Part shown: in pieces, positions 41,589 to 50,224 of the stretch
Layout: each line of letters starts with the position of its first letter
Numbering within the stretch: position 1 is the stretch's first letter
NCBI RefSeq assembly: GCF_000270285.1
Contig: NC_015738.1
Span: forward strand, 2,852,001-2,916,000
Length of the DNA stretch: 64,000 nucleotides
Reading direction: 5' to 3'
From: Eggerthella sp. YY7918
GTDB taxonomy: Bacteria > Actinomycetota > Coriobacteriia > Coriobacteriales > Eggerthellaceae
Position numbers and translations under genes: made by a program
Notes under the pieces: generated by a model
The model's input: only the letters and a program-made list of their open reading frames with translations
Told to the model about the DNA's origin: nothing
Databases searched by the model: none

Positions 41589-43283
41589 CTATGCCTCAAG
41601 CGGCGTCTCGGCCGCTGCATTGCGTCCGGCAATCCTGCCAAAGTTGAAGCATTCGGCCAGATTCGCACCGAAGATGCAGTACACCTGCGCGGCGGTATGG
41701 CCCAACGTTCCCGCTTCATACAAACGAGGAATAACCTCGCCATGGATATCAAGAATCTGCGCCTTCGCGTTCTTCACTGGGCCGCCCTTCGTGGTATTCA
41801 TGCAGGGCATGAGACGAAGCGCGTAGTACGGCGGCGTATCGAGCGGAACCAAATTGGGAACATCGTTGACCACCGCGGGGCGTGCGAACTGAGAATCTAC
41901 GCCAGCCGCACAGTCGGCGTTGTAGGTGTCAATGGTGGCCTGAAGTTCGGCCGGATCCATGTGGAAGCCTTCGTCCTTGCTGTTCTCATTCATCTTTTTG
42001 ACGATTTTTTCGATGGTATCGCCCTTAAGAATCCAGCCTTTTTCGAGTTCCGCTTTGTTGTCGTCGCTCCACGGCTCGACACCGCCCAACTCTTTATCGA
42101 TGAGCCCGCATCCAGCATTCTGGTTGTTGTCATAAAGCGGTGCTGCGTCGAACTGTTTTTGATCGATGAGCAGATAGAAGGGCACATCGCGATACGACGA
42201 ATCATATCCCTGCGGTAACGAGCCGGGAATATCGTCGAAACGTGCAAACATATTTACGCTGCGATGCGCGAGAGGCGTACCGATATTGGACGGATTCTCG
42301 CACATGAAGCGCTTGCCGTTACGATTGATCCACATAAAGCTGCCCGTGGTGCAGGTAGACCCATTCAGGCCGAAACGACCCGTTATATCCCCTGGTGCAG
42401 TAAACGTGACACCGTATGCATCGAGCATGTTCATGTGCCACAGATCTGCGCAAACTTCTTGAGCCATCTTGATGCCGTCGCCGGTATTGAACATCCAACC
42501 TTCACGCGCAAGCGGCGAGGGGACCAGATAGTTGCCGATCATCTGGTCATTGCACTCAAAACCACCCGTGCACATGATGACGGCTTTCTTGGCATGTACG
42601 GCAATTTCCGACCCATCGGAATGACGCGCACGCACGCCGATAATCTCTTTCGTCTCGGAGTTTTGAACAAGCTGATAGGCCTGAGCGTCGAAAACGATCT
42701 CGATGCCGTTGTCCTCCATATACTTCGTCGCCCAATCAAACACGGCCGTACCGCTGTTCACGCCATTAGCATCGGTGAATCCGACAGCGCCGAATGCGTC
42801 CGAGCCGGGCCAATTCTTGTAGTCTGAACCGAGCACGCTCGACACGTCGGTATAGGTGAGACCGTGGTCGTCAAACCACTCCATCAACGTGGCGCCCTCT
42901 TGCGCATAGGCTTCGAACACCTCATCGGGAGTAAGTCCCTTCACCTGATGGTGCAAGTATTCAACAGCGCCTTTGGGGTCAAGCACGATTGAAGAATAGC
43001 CTGTCGAAATGCGCGTCGTACCGCCGCCTTCCTTGGGGGCCTTTTCAAGAATGAGAACCTCAGCCCCTTCCTCGTGAGCAGCCACAGCGGATACCGCACC
43101 CGCACCGCCAAAGCCGAGAACAAGTACTTCGGTTTCGCGATCCCAACTTATCTGGTCAGCCTTTTTTACCGCCTCACCAGAGCCCGCACATCCCGCAAGA
43201 CCTACCGCCGCGACCGCCGTCGCCGCAACGCCAGCTCCTTTGAGGAAATCCCTGCGTGAGAATCCATCGTTTACGTGCGTCAT
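41589..43283 (-). CDS. Tat-exported FAD-dependent fumarate reductase-family flavoprotein (copy 2)
   Basis: The 564-residue protein has a Tat signal (SRRDFLKGAGVAATAVAAVGLAGC), an FAD-binding region (TEVLVLGFGGAGAVSAVAAHEEGAEVLILEKAPKEGGGTTRIS), the reductase core with RNGKRFMCENPSN, and the C-terminal FAD loop RLYEAGTLGHTAAQVYCIFGANLAECFNFGRIAG. With the multihaem cytochrome downstream it resembles a split flavocytochrome c or a Cgr-like (cardiac glycoside reductase) respiratory pair, reducing an unsaturated organic acceptor outside the membrane. ATG 43283 follows GGAGG. The substrate is unknown; the capping domain differs clearly from the copy at 21701. Confidence 0.88.
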   Translation of the reverse strand: MTHVNDGFSRRDFLKGAGVAATAVAAVGLAGCAGSGEAVKKADQISWDRETEVLVLGFGGAGAVSAVAAHEEGAEVLILEKAPKEGGGTTRISTGYSSIVLDPKGAVEYLHHQVKGLTPDEVFEAYAQEGATLMEWFDDHGLTYTDVSSVLGSDYKNWPGSDAFGAVGFTDANGVNSGTAVFDWATKYMEDNGIEIVFDAQAYQLVQNSETKEIIGVRARHSDGSEIAVHAKKAVIMCTGGFECNDQMIGNYLVPSPLAREGWMFNTGDGIKMAQEVCADLWHMNMLDAYGVTFTAPGDITGRFGLNGSTCTTGSFMWINRNGKRFMCENPSNIGTPLAHRSVNMFARFDDIPGSLPQGYDSSYRDVPFYLLIDQKQFDAAPLYDNNQNAGCGLIDKELGGVEPWSDDNKAELEKGWILKGDTIEKIVKKMNENSKDEGFHMDPAELQATIDTYNADCAAGVDSQFARPAVVNDVPNLVPLDTPPYYALRLMPCMNTTKGGPVKNAKAQILDIHGEVIPRLYEAGTLGHTAAQVYCIFGANLAECFNFGRIAGRNAAAETPLEA

Positions 43284-43345
43284 CCTTGTCCTCCGTTCGT
43301 CAGGGGCGAATCGTGGCACCTTTGGTGCGAATCGCCTTCCCCTCT

Positions 43346-43370
43346 TCGTGGAAACACAGCGTTCCCACGA
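43346..43370 (-). other. Leader hairpin of the flavoprotein mRNA
   Basis: TCGTGG-A-AAC pairs with GTT-C-CCACGA around ACAGC, one mismatch in the stem. It would form at the very start of a transcript from the promoter at 43374-43403. Confidence 0.35.
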
Positions 43371-43373
43371 AAG

Positions 43374-43403
43374 ATTCTAGGAAACACGACGAGGCGACGA
43401 CAA
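43374..43403 (-). promoter_or_regulatory. Promoter of the flavoprotein/cytochrome operon
   Basis: On the minus strand, TTGTCG (43398-43403), an 18-bp spacer and TAGAAT (43374-43379) form a sigma-70-like promoter about 90 bp upstream of the flavoprotein ATG. Confidence 0.5.
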
Positions 43404-43412
43404 ACGAAATCG

Positions 43413-43431
43413 GATGATGGGAAACATCATC
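43413..43431. promoter_or_regulatory. Operator candidate for the tandem-MarR regulator
   Basis: GATGATG-GGAAA-CATCATC is a perfect 7-bp inverted repeat ten bases upstream of the -35 of the flavoprotein promoter, and just downstream of the regulator gene's stop. Binding here could activate or modulate the promoter. Confidence 0.45.
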
Positions 43432-43496
43432 TAACGCGATAAGACTTGGGATTTTTCGCCCTTATGAGCAGGAGTTTCGTTGCGTCCGTGCAGCGG

Positions 43497-44372
43497 TTAT
43501 GAACAGTAGGTGGTGTACATGCGCATATGAAGCTCGTTGGCTTTAGCTTTCAGCTCAGGGTTCAACGCTGCATGCGCCTCGGCGGTAGCGTCTCCCAGAC
43601 GCGCCGTGACAAGAGCTGCTGCCACCTTGCCGCGATCCGTAAGAGCAATCAACCTGCTGCGACGATCCGTTCCCTGCCGAGTCGAAACAAGCCCCGCGCG
43701 CGATAGCCGAGAAACAAGTGACGACACCGTACTCCTGTCGAGCCGAAGCCCATCGGCGATATCGGCACACGATAAAGACGTGCTTCGGTGCTCCAAAAAC
43801 GCAAGGCAGCGATACTCGGCCAACGAAAGTCCCGAAAACGTGCGGACTACGTCTTCCCATCGTCTGAGCAGCGCCATAATACCCATAAGGCTTGCAGGCG
43901 TAACAACGGCATGAAGACGCGTGTTGTCCTCGATCGAATCGATGCCCAGACCGATCGCTGCGGCGGCCGACACACAGGCAATAGCCTCAATATCGCTTGC
44001 CGTACAACGACGCCACGCCGTAGCTTTGAAGTGGTGATAGATAGTGTCGAATCCTTCTTTTAATATAGCTTCGCCGGCAGAAGTTTCCAACAATTCAACC
44101 GCGCGCTGATCATCGTCACGGCGAACCTTTGACAAGTAGCCGCGCCGTACGGACGCATTTGCGGCCACCGCCACCGAATTCGGCTGCGCAAGAACATTGT
44201 GGGGAAGATTAGACAGCGGCATGCGTCCTCCATGTGAATGGACCGAAGCCGTTAAACAGAACGCCAGGTAACTTAAACCGTATGAAGTACGAACGATGCT
44301 TGCAACCTCCTGATGAAGTGCGCTGACAACCGTTGCCATCTGAAGGGTGAACAGCACTTCTTCGTGGATCAC
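43497..44372 (-). CDS. Tandem-MarR regulator (two winged-helix domains in one chain)
   Basis: The 291-residue protein is about twice the length of a MarR monomer. The first half (about residues 35-115: YLAFCLTASVHSHGG...LPHNVLAQPNSVAVAANASVRRGYLSKVRRDDDQRAVELLETSAGEAIL) and the second half (about 170-265: AEYRCLAFLEHRSTSLSCADIADGLRLDRSTVSSLVSRLSRAGLVSTRQGTDRRSRLIALTDRGK) each look like a MarR wHTH with wing. It could act as a single-chain pseudo-dimer. GTG at 44372 follows GGAGGCGG. It lies immediately upstream of the flavoprotein operon on the same strand. Confidence 0.78.
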   Translation of the reverse strand: MIHEEVLFTLQMATVVSALHQEVASIVRTSYGLSYLAFCLTASVHSHGGRMPLSNLPHNVLAQPNSVAVAANASVRRGYLSKVRRDDDQRAVELLETSAGEAILKEGFDTIYHHFKATAWRRCTASDIEAIACVSAAAAIGLGIDSIEDNTRLHAVVTPASLMGIMALLRRWEDVVRTFSGLSLAEYRCLAFLEHRSTSLSCADIADGLRLDRSTVSSLVSRLSRAGLVSTRQGTDRRSRLIALTDRGKVAAALVTARLGDATAEAHAALNPELKAKANELHMRMYTTYCS

Positions 44373-44493
44373 CGCCGCCTCCTGGTACTTTTTTGCCGCA
44401 ACTCTCGTACGGCCCTCTGTTGTTTTGCATCTGTTCGCTTGAATGTGCCTTATAGGTCACAAATTGTAACGCATTTTTTCATACTCTGTGATC

Positions 44494-44709
44494 ATGACAG
44501 CGAAAACAAGAACAGAGCTGGGCCGAAGAATTCGCGTAGCTCGCATAAAGAGAAAACTGTCCCAAGAGCAACTTGCACTCATGATTGGTGTCGGGCGTTC
44601 CTACCTTGCCAAAATTGAAACGGGAAAGCGCAACCCCACCATCGATTTCCTTGAGAAAGTGGCCATAGGACTTGATGTGACGCTTGAGGAATTATTCAAG
44701 GAATTGTAG
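44494..44709 (+). CDS. Small XRE-family helix-turn-helix regulator
   Basis: The 71-residue protein is essentially one Cro/CI-type HTH domain: ELGRRIRVARIKRKLSQEQLALMIGVGRSYLAKIETGKRNPTIDFLEKVAIGLDVTLEELF. No effector domain is present. It is divergent from the tandem-MarR gene. The ATG at 44494 has no ribosome site but TACTCT six bases upstream, another candidate for leaderless translation; a GTG two codons earlier is an alternative. Its targets are unknown. Confidence 0.85.
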   Translation: MTAKTRTELGRRIRVARIKRKLSQEQLALMIGVGRSYLAKIETGKRNPTIDFLEKVAIGLDVTLEELFKEL

Positions 44710-44825
44710 CAAGCACAAGAGGGTGCTTCGCGACTGCGCATGAGCGCCAGAATATCCCGCGCGTCCTTTTCATCAGGGCATTCCGCAGCGCCCGAGCGGA
44801 GATGGCCGCTTTCCTCAGCACTCGC
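44710..44825. other. Short intergenic stretch
   Basis: 116 bp between the convergent XRE and phoR genes. I see no strong hairpin or gene. Confidence 0.4.
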
Positions 44826-46217
44826 CTACGCCGCGGGGAACCTCAACACGAACGTGGTTCCTTCGCCGAGCGTGCTTTCCACATCAATGCTGCCGTGATG
44901 ATACATGACGGCGTGCTTCACGATGGCCAGGCCCAACCCTGTGCCTCCCGTTTCTTTCGAGCGACTTTTATCCACGCGGAAGAAGCGTTCGAACACCTTG
45001 TCGCGCATATCCTCGGGAATGCCTGGGCCCGTATCGCTCACGCGCACGACTGCTTCATCGCCGCTATCCGACGATTCCGTGCCCACCGTCATGGTCACGC
45101 TGCCGCCCTCGTGGTTGTAACGGATGCCGTTTTCAATAAGGTTGTACAGCATCTCCTCGGCCAGCGTTTCGCTGCCCGCTATACACGTGCGCGACCCTTC
45201 CACCTGCACAACAACCCCCTGATCGGCGGCAAAGCTTGTCAGACGCCCTGCCACGCGCTGGGCAACCGCGTACAGGTCGACTTCGGCCGCTTCGTCGTTT
45301 CCAAAGGCAGACTCGTCCAACTTCGACAGCGTCAGCACGTCGTTGATGAGCGAGCGCATGGCCTGCGCCTCGTCGTAAATGAGACCGGCAAACTTTTGAC
45401 GGTCGGCTGGTTGCACCATGTCGTTTTTCATGAGCTCGGCGTAACCGCTGATCACCTGCAGGGGCGTCTTCATCTCATGACTGACATTGCTCGAGAAGTC
45501 GCGACGCATGTTTTCGGCCTCAGCCAGTTCGCTGTTCTGCTGCAAAAGGCGGCGCTGCTGCTCGTCGATGCGGATGAGCAGCGGCTCCATTTCCTCGTAA
45601 ATTTCGTTGTCGAGCGGGTTGGCGAAATCAAGCGCATCGATGGGCTTCATAATACGGCGCGTCAGTATCCGCGACAGCAAAAACACCAGCACGACAGCCA
45701 CGCCAAGAGCAACAAGCACCGGCAGAGCCATACTGCCTAAAAACGACAGGAGCGAGTGGCGCGTCTCGGACAGACGCACGATGCTGCCATCGTCCAGCTT
45801 AACGGCAGCGTATACCGTATCGGTGCCGAGCGTTTCGGAATAGCGCACAACCGCCGCTTCGCCTGCTTGCAAAGCCTGCTGCACCTCGGGGCGATCGGCG
45901 TGGTTGTCCATCTGCTCCGGATCCGCAGCACTGTCGTAGGCAACCGTGCCATCGGGTGCAATAAGCGTGTAACGCGTCAGACCGCTGAACTGCTCTTCAA
46001 GCGCCGATTCGTTATCGGAGGAAGGCGTCGCGTTCAGATAGCTGGCCGCATCCTGCGCGTTCGCCGCCAACGCAGCTTCGGCTTCGTGCTCGTAGGAAAA
46101 GTAGTAAATAGTGGTCATGACCATAGCCAGCACCACAATGATGCCCAGCGTGAACGCAAGAACGCTTGAGAATAATTTGCCGGAGAGGCTCTTTACGGTA
46201 GCGTGCGCGGCGCTCAT
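44826..46217 (-). CDS. phoR: Phosphate-type sensor histidine kinase (PhoR-like)
   Basis: The 463-residue protein has an N-terminal membrane helix (VLAFTLGIIVVLAMVMTTIYYF), an extracytoplasmic domain of about 125 residues, and a second helix (MALPVLVALGVAVVLVFLLSRIL). A HAMP-like linker follows, then HisKA with the phosphorylated His in SSNVSHEMKTPLQVISGYAELM, and the ATPase domain (NLIENGIRYNH, VSDTGPGIPEDM, GGTGLGLAIVKHAV). No PAS domain is evident. It overlaps phoB by one base (TGATG). Linkage to pst genes supports phosphate sensing. Confidence 0.9.
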   Translation of the reverse strand: MSAAHATVKSLSGKLFSSVLAFTLGIIVVLAMVMTTIYYFSYEHEAEAALAANAQDAASYLNATPSSDNESALEEQFSGLTRYTLIAPDGTVAYDSAADPEQMDNHADRPEVQQALQAGEAAVVRYSETLGTDTVYAAVKLDDGSIVRLSETRHSLLSFLGSMALPVLVALGVAVVLVFLLSRILTRRIMKPIDALDFANPLDNEIYEEMEPLLIRIDEQQRRLLQQNSELAEAENMRRDFSSNVSHEMKTPLQVISGYAELMKNDMVQPADRQKFAGLIYDEAQAMRSLINDVLTLSKLDESAFGNDEAAEVDLYAVAQRVAGRLTSFAADQGVVVQVEGSRTCIAGSETLAEEMLYNLIENGIRYNHEGGSVTMTVGTESSDSGDEAVVRVSDTGPGIPEDMRDKVFERFFRVDKSRSKETGGTGLGLAIVKHAVMYHHGSIDVESTLGEGTTFVLRFPAA

Positions 46218-46921
46218 CAGGCACCCATGTCGCGGGGCGGCTTCATGCAGTAGCCTACGCCTCGTATTGTTTGGATGAGCGCGTCGGTGCCCTCACCCAC
46301 CGCCGACAGCTTCTGACGTAGCGTTTGAACATGCACATCGACCGTGCGCGTTTCGCCGACATAGGTCACGCCCCACACCTCTTCAAGCAGCTGTGCGCGA
46401 GAAAGCACCTGGCCGGCGTTGCTCATGAGCGTATGAAGCAAGTCGAATTCCTTGAGTGTAAGCGCGACCGGCTGCCCATCCACCGTAACCGTATGCGCCG
46501 ACACACACACTTCAATGGGACCACAACTTATGGTGTCGCCAGGCGTAACGGCTGGCGTTGAGGCACGACGAAGAAGGGCGTTAACGCGCGAGACAAGCTC
46601 CATCATGCCGAAGGGTTTAGCCAGATAATCATCAGCACCCGCGTCGAGGCCGCTTACCGTATCGAACTCGGTGCCCTTCGCGGTCAGCATCATGACGGGC
46701 ACATGTTTCATGGCCGCATCCTCGCGCAACATGTGCAGAATTTCCAGTCCGTCAATTTCGGGCAACATGATATCAAGCAGCACGAGGTCCGGCAGCTGTT
46801 GCTTGCACGCGGCGAAGAACTCTCCCGCCGCAGGAAACCCCTGCGCTTCGAATCCGGCCTGCTTGAGCGCATACACCGTCAGGTCACGGATATTGGTATC
46901 ATCTTCAACGTAGTAGATCAT
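46217..46921 (-). CDS. phoB: OmpR/PhoB-family response regulator
   Basis: The 234-residue regulator has a receiver domain (IYYVEDDTNIRDLTVYALKQAGF with the acidic pocket, LVLLDIMLPEIDGLEIL with the phosphorylated Asp, LTAKGTE, and KPFGMMELVSRVNALLRR). Its winged-helix output domain shows LTLKEFDLLHTLMSNAGQVLSRAQLLEEVWG and RTVDVHVQTLRQKL. It should bind Pho boxes upstream of pstS. ATG 46921 follows GGTGGAACAG. A copy of the 153-bp repeat element separates it from pstB. Confidence 0.92.
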   Translation of the reverse strand: MIYYVEDDTNIRDLTVYALKQAGFEAQGFPAAGEFFAACKQQLPDLVLLDIMLPEIDGLEILHMLREDAAMKHVPVMMLTAKGTEFDTVSGLDAGADDYLAKPFGMMELVSRVNALLRRASTPAVTPGDTISCGPIEVCVSAHTVTVDGQPVALTLKEFDLLHTLMSNAGQVLSRAQLLEEVWGVTYVGETRTVDVHVQTLRQKLSAVGEGTDALIQTIRGVGYCMKPPRDMGA

Positions 46922-47115
46922 TGCTGTTCCACCATTCTGCAAACGGCTCAGCCCACGTCGCAAGGGCCAGGCATCTCCGCCGTTCATGTTCAGGACGTGC
47001 CTACATTGCCCGTGCTCAGGGCAATACCTACATCGCCCATTGTAAAACAGCGCACCCGCAGCCGCACTTTCAGCTCAGTCAAATTTGCGTAAAGTCCCTG
47101 TGTCGGGGAACCGGG

Positions 47116-47268
47116 TGGTCCCAAATCGGGGGCTGTGGCAATTTTCCGGGATCTTTAGCATCTCCGTTTCGCATATGACTTTTCTCCACCTGGGGTTTTG
47201 CATAGATGGTACAACTACAGCCCCCATTTCTTCTTGCTCAAATTGTCACAGCCCCCGATTTGAGGCCA
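47116..47268. mobile_element. 153-bp terminal-inverted-repeat element, copy 4
   Basis: Starts TGGTCCCAAATCGGGGGCTG at 47116 and ends with the complementary repeat at 47268 (one extra mismatch in each arm). The interior is diverged from copies 1-3. It occupies most of the gap between pstB and phoB, where any read-through pst-pho transcript would carry a long stem. Confidence 0.82.
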
Positions 47269-47324
47269 ATTGACCATCCCTTAGATGAATGGCAGTTAGC
47301 CAGTCGCGGAAGCACGTTTGGACG

Positions 47325-48257
47325 TCACCCGAAACGGCCGGCTACATAGTCGGCAGTGCGGGGGTCGAGCGGGTTCGTAAAGATGTCGTTGGTATCGCCC
47401 GTTTCCACCATCTCGCCCAGCAGGAAAAACGCCGTTTTGTCGGACACTCGCAGAGCTTGCATCATGTTGTGCGTAACCATGATGACGGTGTACTTCGCCT
47501 TCAGCTCGGCTACAAGATCCTCGATCTTCGCGGTGGAAATGGGATCGAGCGCACTGGTGGATTCGTCCATGAGCAGCACCTCAGGTCGCACGGCCAGCGC
47601 GCGAGCAATGCAGAGGCGCTGCTGCTGACCGCCGGAGAGGCCCAGCGCGTTCTTCTTAAGGCGATCCTTCAACTCATCCCAGATGGCAGCGTCGCGCAGG
47701 CTCTGTTCTACGATGGCATCCAAGTCCTCTCGGCGCTTCACGCCGTGCGTGCGCGGGCCGAACGCCACGTTGTCGTACACGCTCATGGGAAACGGATTGG
47801 GCTGCTGAAACACCATGCCCACACGCCGACGCAGATTATTCACGTCCACCTCGCGGTAGGCATCGTGGCCGTCGAGTGTGATAGAACCCTCAATCCGACA
47901 ACCCTCCACAAGGTCGTTCATGCGATTGAGCGCCTTGAGCAGCGTGGATTTACCGCAACCCGAAGGCCCAATGAGGGCCGTCACCTGGTTTTTCGGGAAT
48001 TCAAGATCGATGTTCTTGAGTGCGTGGAAATCGCGATAGTACAGGTTGAGGTCATGCACGGCCATCTTGGCAGGCAGGTTTTGCGGCGACTGCGATGCGG
48101 CCGCCTGACTGGTCACGCTCCGTTGAGCATGCGGCAGATAGGTTGCGGGTGTGGCAGAATCGGAAAGCGTGACAGACGTCGCCGCCCTTTCTGCGCTTCG
48201 CATGCGCACTGCTTTTGAGCGCGCAGCGCGGTTTTTCTCCAATGTTACATTAGTCAT
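47325..48257 (-). CDS. pstB: Phosphate ABC transporter ATPase
   Basis: This PstB has Walker [20 protein letters not shown], the family signature [56 protein letters not shown] and [13 protein letters not shown]. The 310 residues include about 65 extra N-terminal ones (Ala/Ser/Arg-rich) before [15 protein letters not shown], where PstB normally begins. The upstream ATG at 48257 has a good AAAGGA site, so the extension is probably translated. The gene overlaps pstA by 8 bp. It is last in the pstSCAB order. Confidence 0.95.
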   Translation of the reverse strand: MTNVTLEKNRAARSKAVRMRSAERAATSVTLSDSATPATYLPHAQRSVTSQAAASQSPQNLPAKMAVHDLNLYYRDFHALKNIDLEFPKNQVTALIGPSGCGKSTLLKALNRMNDLVEGCRIEGSITLDGHDAYREVDVNNLRRRVGMVFQQPNPFPMSVYDNVAFGPRTHGVKRREDLDAIVEQSLRDAAIWDELKDRLKKNALGLSGGQQQRLCIARALAVRPEVLLMDESTSALDPISTAKIEDLVAELKAKYTVIMVTHNMMQALRVSDKTAFFLLGEMVETGDTNDIFTNPLDPRTADYVAGRFG

Positions 48258-49194
48258 GAGCGATTCCTTTGTTCATCTTTTTAGCGGCAAACGTAGCCAG
48301 CAGGTTCAAAAGCACCACCATGCCCAAAAGCACCACCGCTGTCGCATACGTTTCGTTCACGTGCAAGCCTTCGCTGGCCAGCACGTACATGTGCACGGCA
48401 AGCGTGCGGGCAGAATCGAACACCGCCATGAGGCCCTCGGTTCCGAAGCCGGGAATCTGCGCGATGGAGCCCGCCGTGAAGATAAGCGCCGCCACCTCGC
48501 CCACGCAGCGCCCGAGCGCCAAAATCACGCCGCCCAAAATGCCTGGTACCGCGCTGGGCAGCACGCAGCGAAACACCGTGCGCAAGCGGCCGGCGCCCAA
48601 GCCGAAGCCGCCCTCGCGATACGCATCGGGCACGGCCAGCAGCGCTTCTTCGGTGGTGCGCATGACCACAGGAAGCACCATAATGGCCAGCGTGCATGCA
48701 CCCGACAGAAGCGACAGGTTCCAGCCGAGCGCTGTCACAAAGAACAGCAGGCCAAACAGGCCATAAATGATGGAAGGAATGCCCTGAAGCGTCTCGGCTG
48801 TCGTGCGAACAATGCGCACGAAACGGCTGCCGCGCGGCGCATATTCCACCAGGTAGATGGCCGATCCTACGCCTACCGGCACCGCAAGCACAAGGGCAAA
48901 CGCCGCCATCAGAAGCGTGTTAAACAGCGCGGGCATAAGCGACACATTATCGGAGGTATATTCCCAAGAAAACAGGCTGGGCGTAAGATGAGGAACCCCC
49001 TGCACTAGGATGTATCCCACCAAAAAGGCAAGCACGAGCGCCGTGAGTGCGGCCCCCAGATACACCATTCCCCGCAATGCGCCCGCCCTCACGCGACGTG
49101 TTTTCGCACGCCGTGCTTCGGCAGCAGCGTAGAGCATGTCGAAGCGATCTGCCGTGGGCACGGCATCCAGAATAGGAGATGCACAGGCGGTCAT
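48250..49194 (-). CDS. pstA: Phosphate ABC transporter permease
   Basis: The 314-residue protein has about six membrane segments and PstA motifs: [115 protein letters not shown] (the EAA coupling loop). It forms the channel with PstC. It overlaps pstC by 4 bp (ATGA) and pstB by 8 bp, a tightly coupled set. Confidence 0.95.
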   Translation of the reverse strand: MTACASPILDAVPTADRFDMLYAAAEARRAKTRRVRAGALRGMVYLGAALTALVLAFLVGYILVQGVPHLTPSLFSWEYTSDNVSLMPALFNTLLMAAFALVLAVPVGVGSAIYLVEYAPRGSRFVRIVRTTAETLQGIPSIIYGLFGLLFFVTALGWNLSLLSGACTLAIMVLPVVMRTTEEALLAVPDAYREGGFGLGAGRLRTVFRCVLPSAVPGILGGVILALGRCVGEVAALIFTAGSIAQIPGFGTEGLMAVFDSARTLAVHMYVLASEGLHVNETYATAVVLLGMVVLLNLLATFAAKKMNKGIAHD

Positions 49195-50051
49195 TTCGCT
49201 TCACCTCGCTTCTTCATGGCGTTGAACGACAGGGTGATGATGAGGATGAACACGAACAGCACCACACCCGTGGCCACGAGCGCCCCGCGATGCAGGTCGG
49301 CCGCATATCCCATCTCCAGCACGATGTTTGCCGTCATAGTGCGCACGCCATTGAAGATGCTCTCGGGAATGATGGGCTGATTGCCAGCCACCATGATGAC
49401 AGCCATGGTTTCGCCGATGGCGCGACCCACGCCCAGCACGATACCCGCCATGATGCCAGATGTTGCAGCGGGCACAATAACACGAAAGACCGACCGCTCG
49501 TGGTCGGCTCCCAGCGCGAGCGCTCCTTCATAGTACTTTTTCGGCACCGCATCCAGCGCGCTTTGCGCCACCGTGATAATGGTGGGCAGAATCATGATGC
49601 CTAAGAGCACCGCCGCCGCCAAAAGCGAAAGGCCGCGGCCGGGCATAGTGTCGCGAATGAACGGCACCATAACTACCAGGCCAAAAAAGCCGTAGACAAC
49701 CGAGGGGATACCTGCAAGCAGCTCCACACCCGGCTTGAGCACCGCCGCCACGCGCCCACTTGCAAAACGCGAAAGGAAGATGGCGGTGAGCAGGCCCGTT
49801 GGCACGCCCACGACAATGGCACCCGCCGTCACATAGATGCTGCCTACAATCATGGGAAAGATGCCGTATAGGTCGTTAGCCGGTCGCCATGTGGTGCCGA
49901 AGATAAAGTCGGGCAGACCGATTTGGGCAATGGCCGGCACGCCGTTTGCCAGCAAAAACACGCAGATAAGGGCCACGGCGAGGATGGAGATCCCCGCCGA
50001 AGCCGCAAACAAAACCCGCGCGGCATGCTCTTTAATACAAGATGAAGTCAT
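49191..50051 (-). CDS. pstC: Phosphate ABC transporter permease
   Basis: The 286-residue permease has about six membrane segments and PstC motifs: LPDFIFGTTWRPANDLYGIFPMIVGSIYVT, ELLAGIPSVVYGFFGLVVMVP, and ALDAVPKKYYEGALALGADHERSVFRVIVPAATSGIMAGIVLGVGRAIGETMAVIMVAGN. AAGGAG precedes the ATG at 50051. A 173-bp gap holding a structured repeat separates it from pstS upstream. Confidence 0.95.
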   Translation of the reverse strand: MTSSCIKEHAARVLFAASAGISILAVALICVFLLANGVPAIAQIGLPDFIFGTTWRPANDLYGIFPMIVGSIYVTAGAIVVGVPTGLLTAIFLSRFASGRVAAVLKPGVELLAGIPSVVYGFFGLVVMVPFIRDTMPGRGLSLLAAAVLLGIMILPTIITVAQSALDAVPKKYYEGALALGADHERSVFRVIVPAATSGIMAGIVLGVGRAIGETMAVIMVAGNQPIIPESIFNGVRTMTANIVLEMGYAADLHRGALVATGVVLFVFILIITLSFNAMKKRGEAK

Positions 50052-50072
50052 ATAACTCCTTGGTCAGGTAAG

Positions 50073-50221
50073 GTCAGCGAGAGGCGCCTAGGTGCCCGAG
50101 ATCGCCCCGTTTCGCGGCCGAGCGTGCTTCGCACGTGAGGGTAAGCGAAAAAGGGTCGAGATTGGGTGCATAGGCACCTCGCAGCGTCGAGCTGTTCCGC
50201 CGTTCGGCAGAACGGCGGAAC
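50073..50221. repeat. Multi-hairpin structured repeat, copy A (pstS-pstC gap)
   Basis: A long stem pairs 50077-50097 with 50164-50182. Inside it, 50104-50115 pairs with 50145-50155, capped by the hairpin CGTGC-TTC-GCACG (50123-50135). A separate perfect 12-bp hairpin follows (50194-50205 with 50210-50221). Copy B at 63841-63985 keeps every stem with compensatory changes and identical spacing through the first 117 bases. It lies between genes of one operon. Confidence 0.85.
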
Positions 50222-50224
50222 ATA

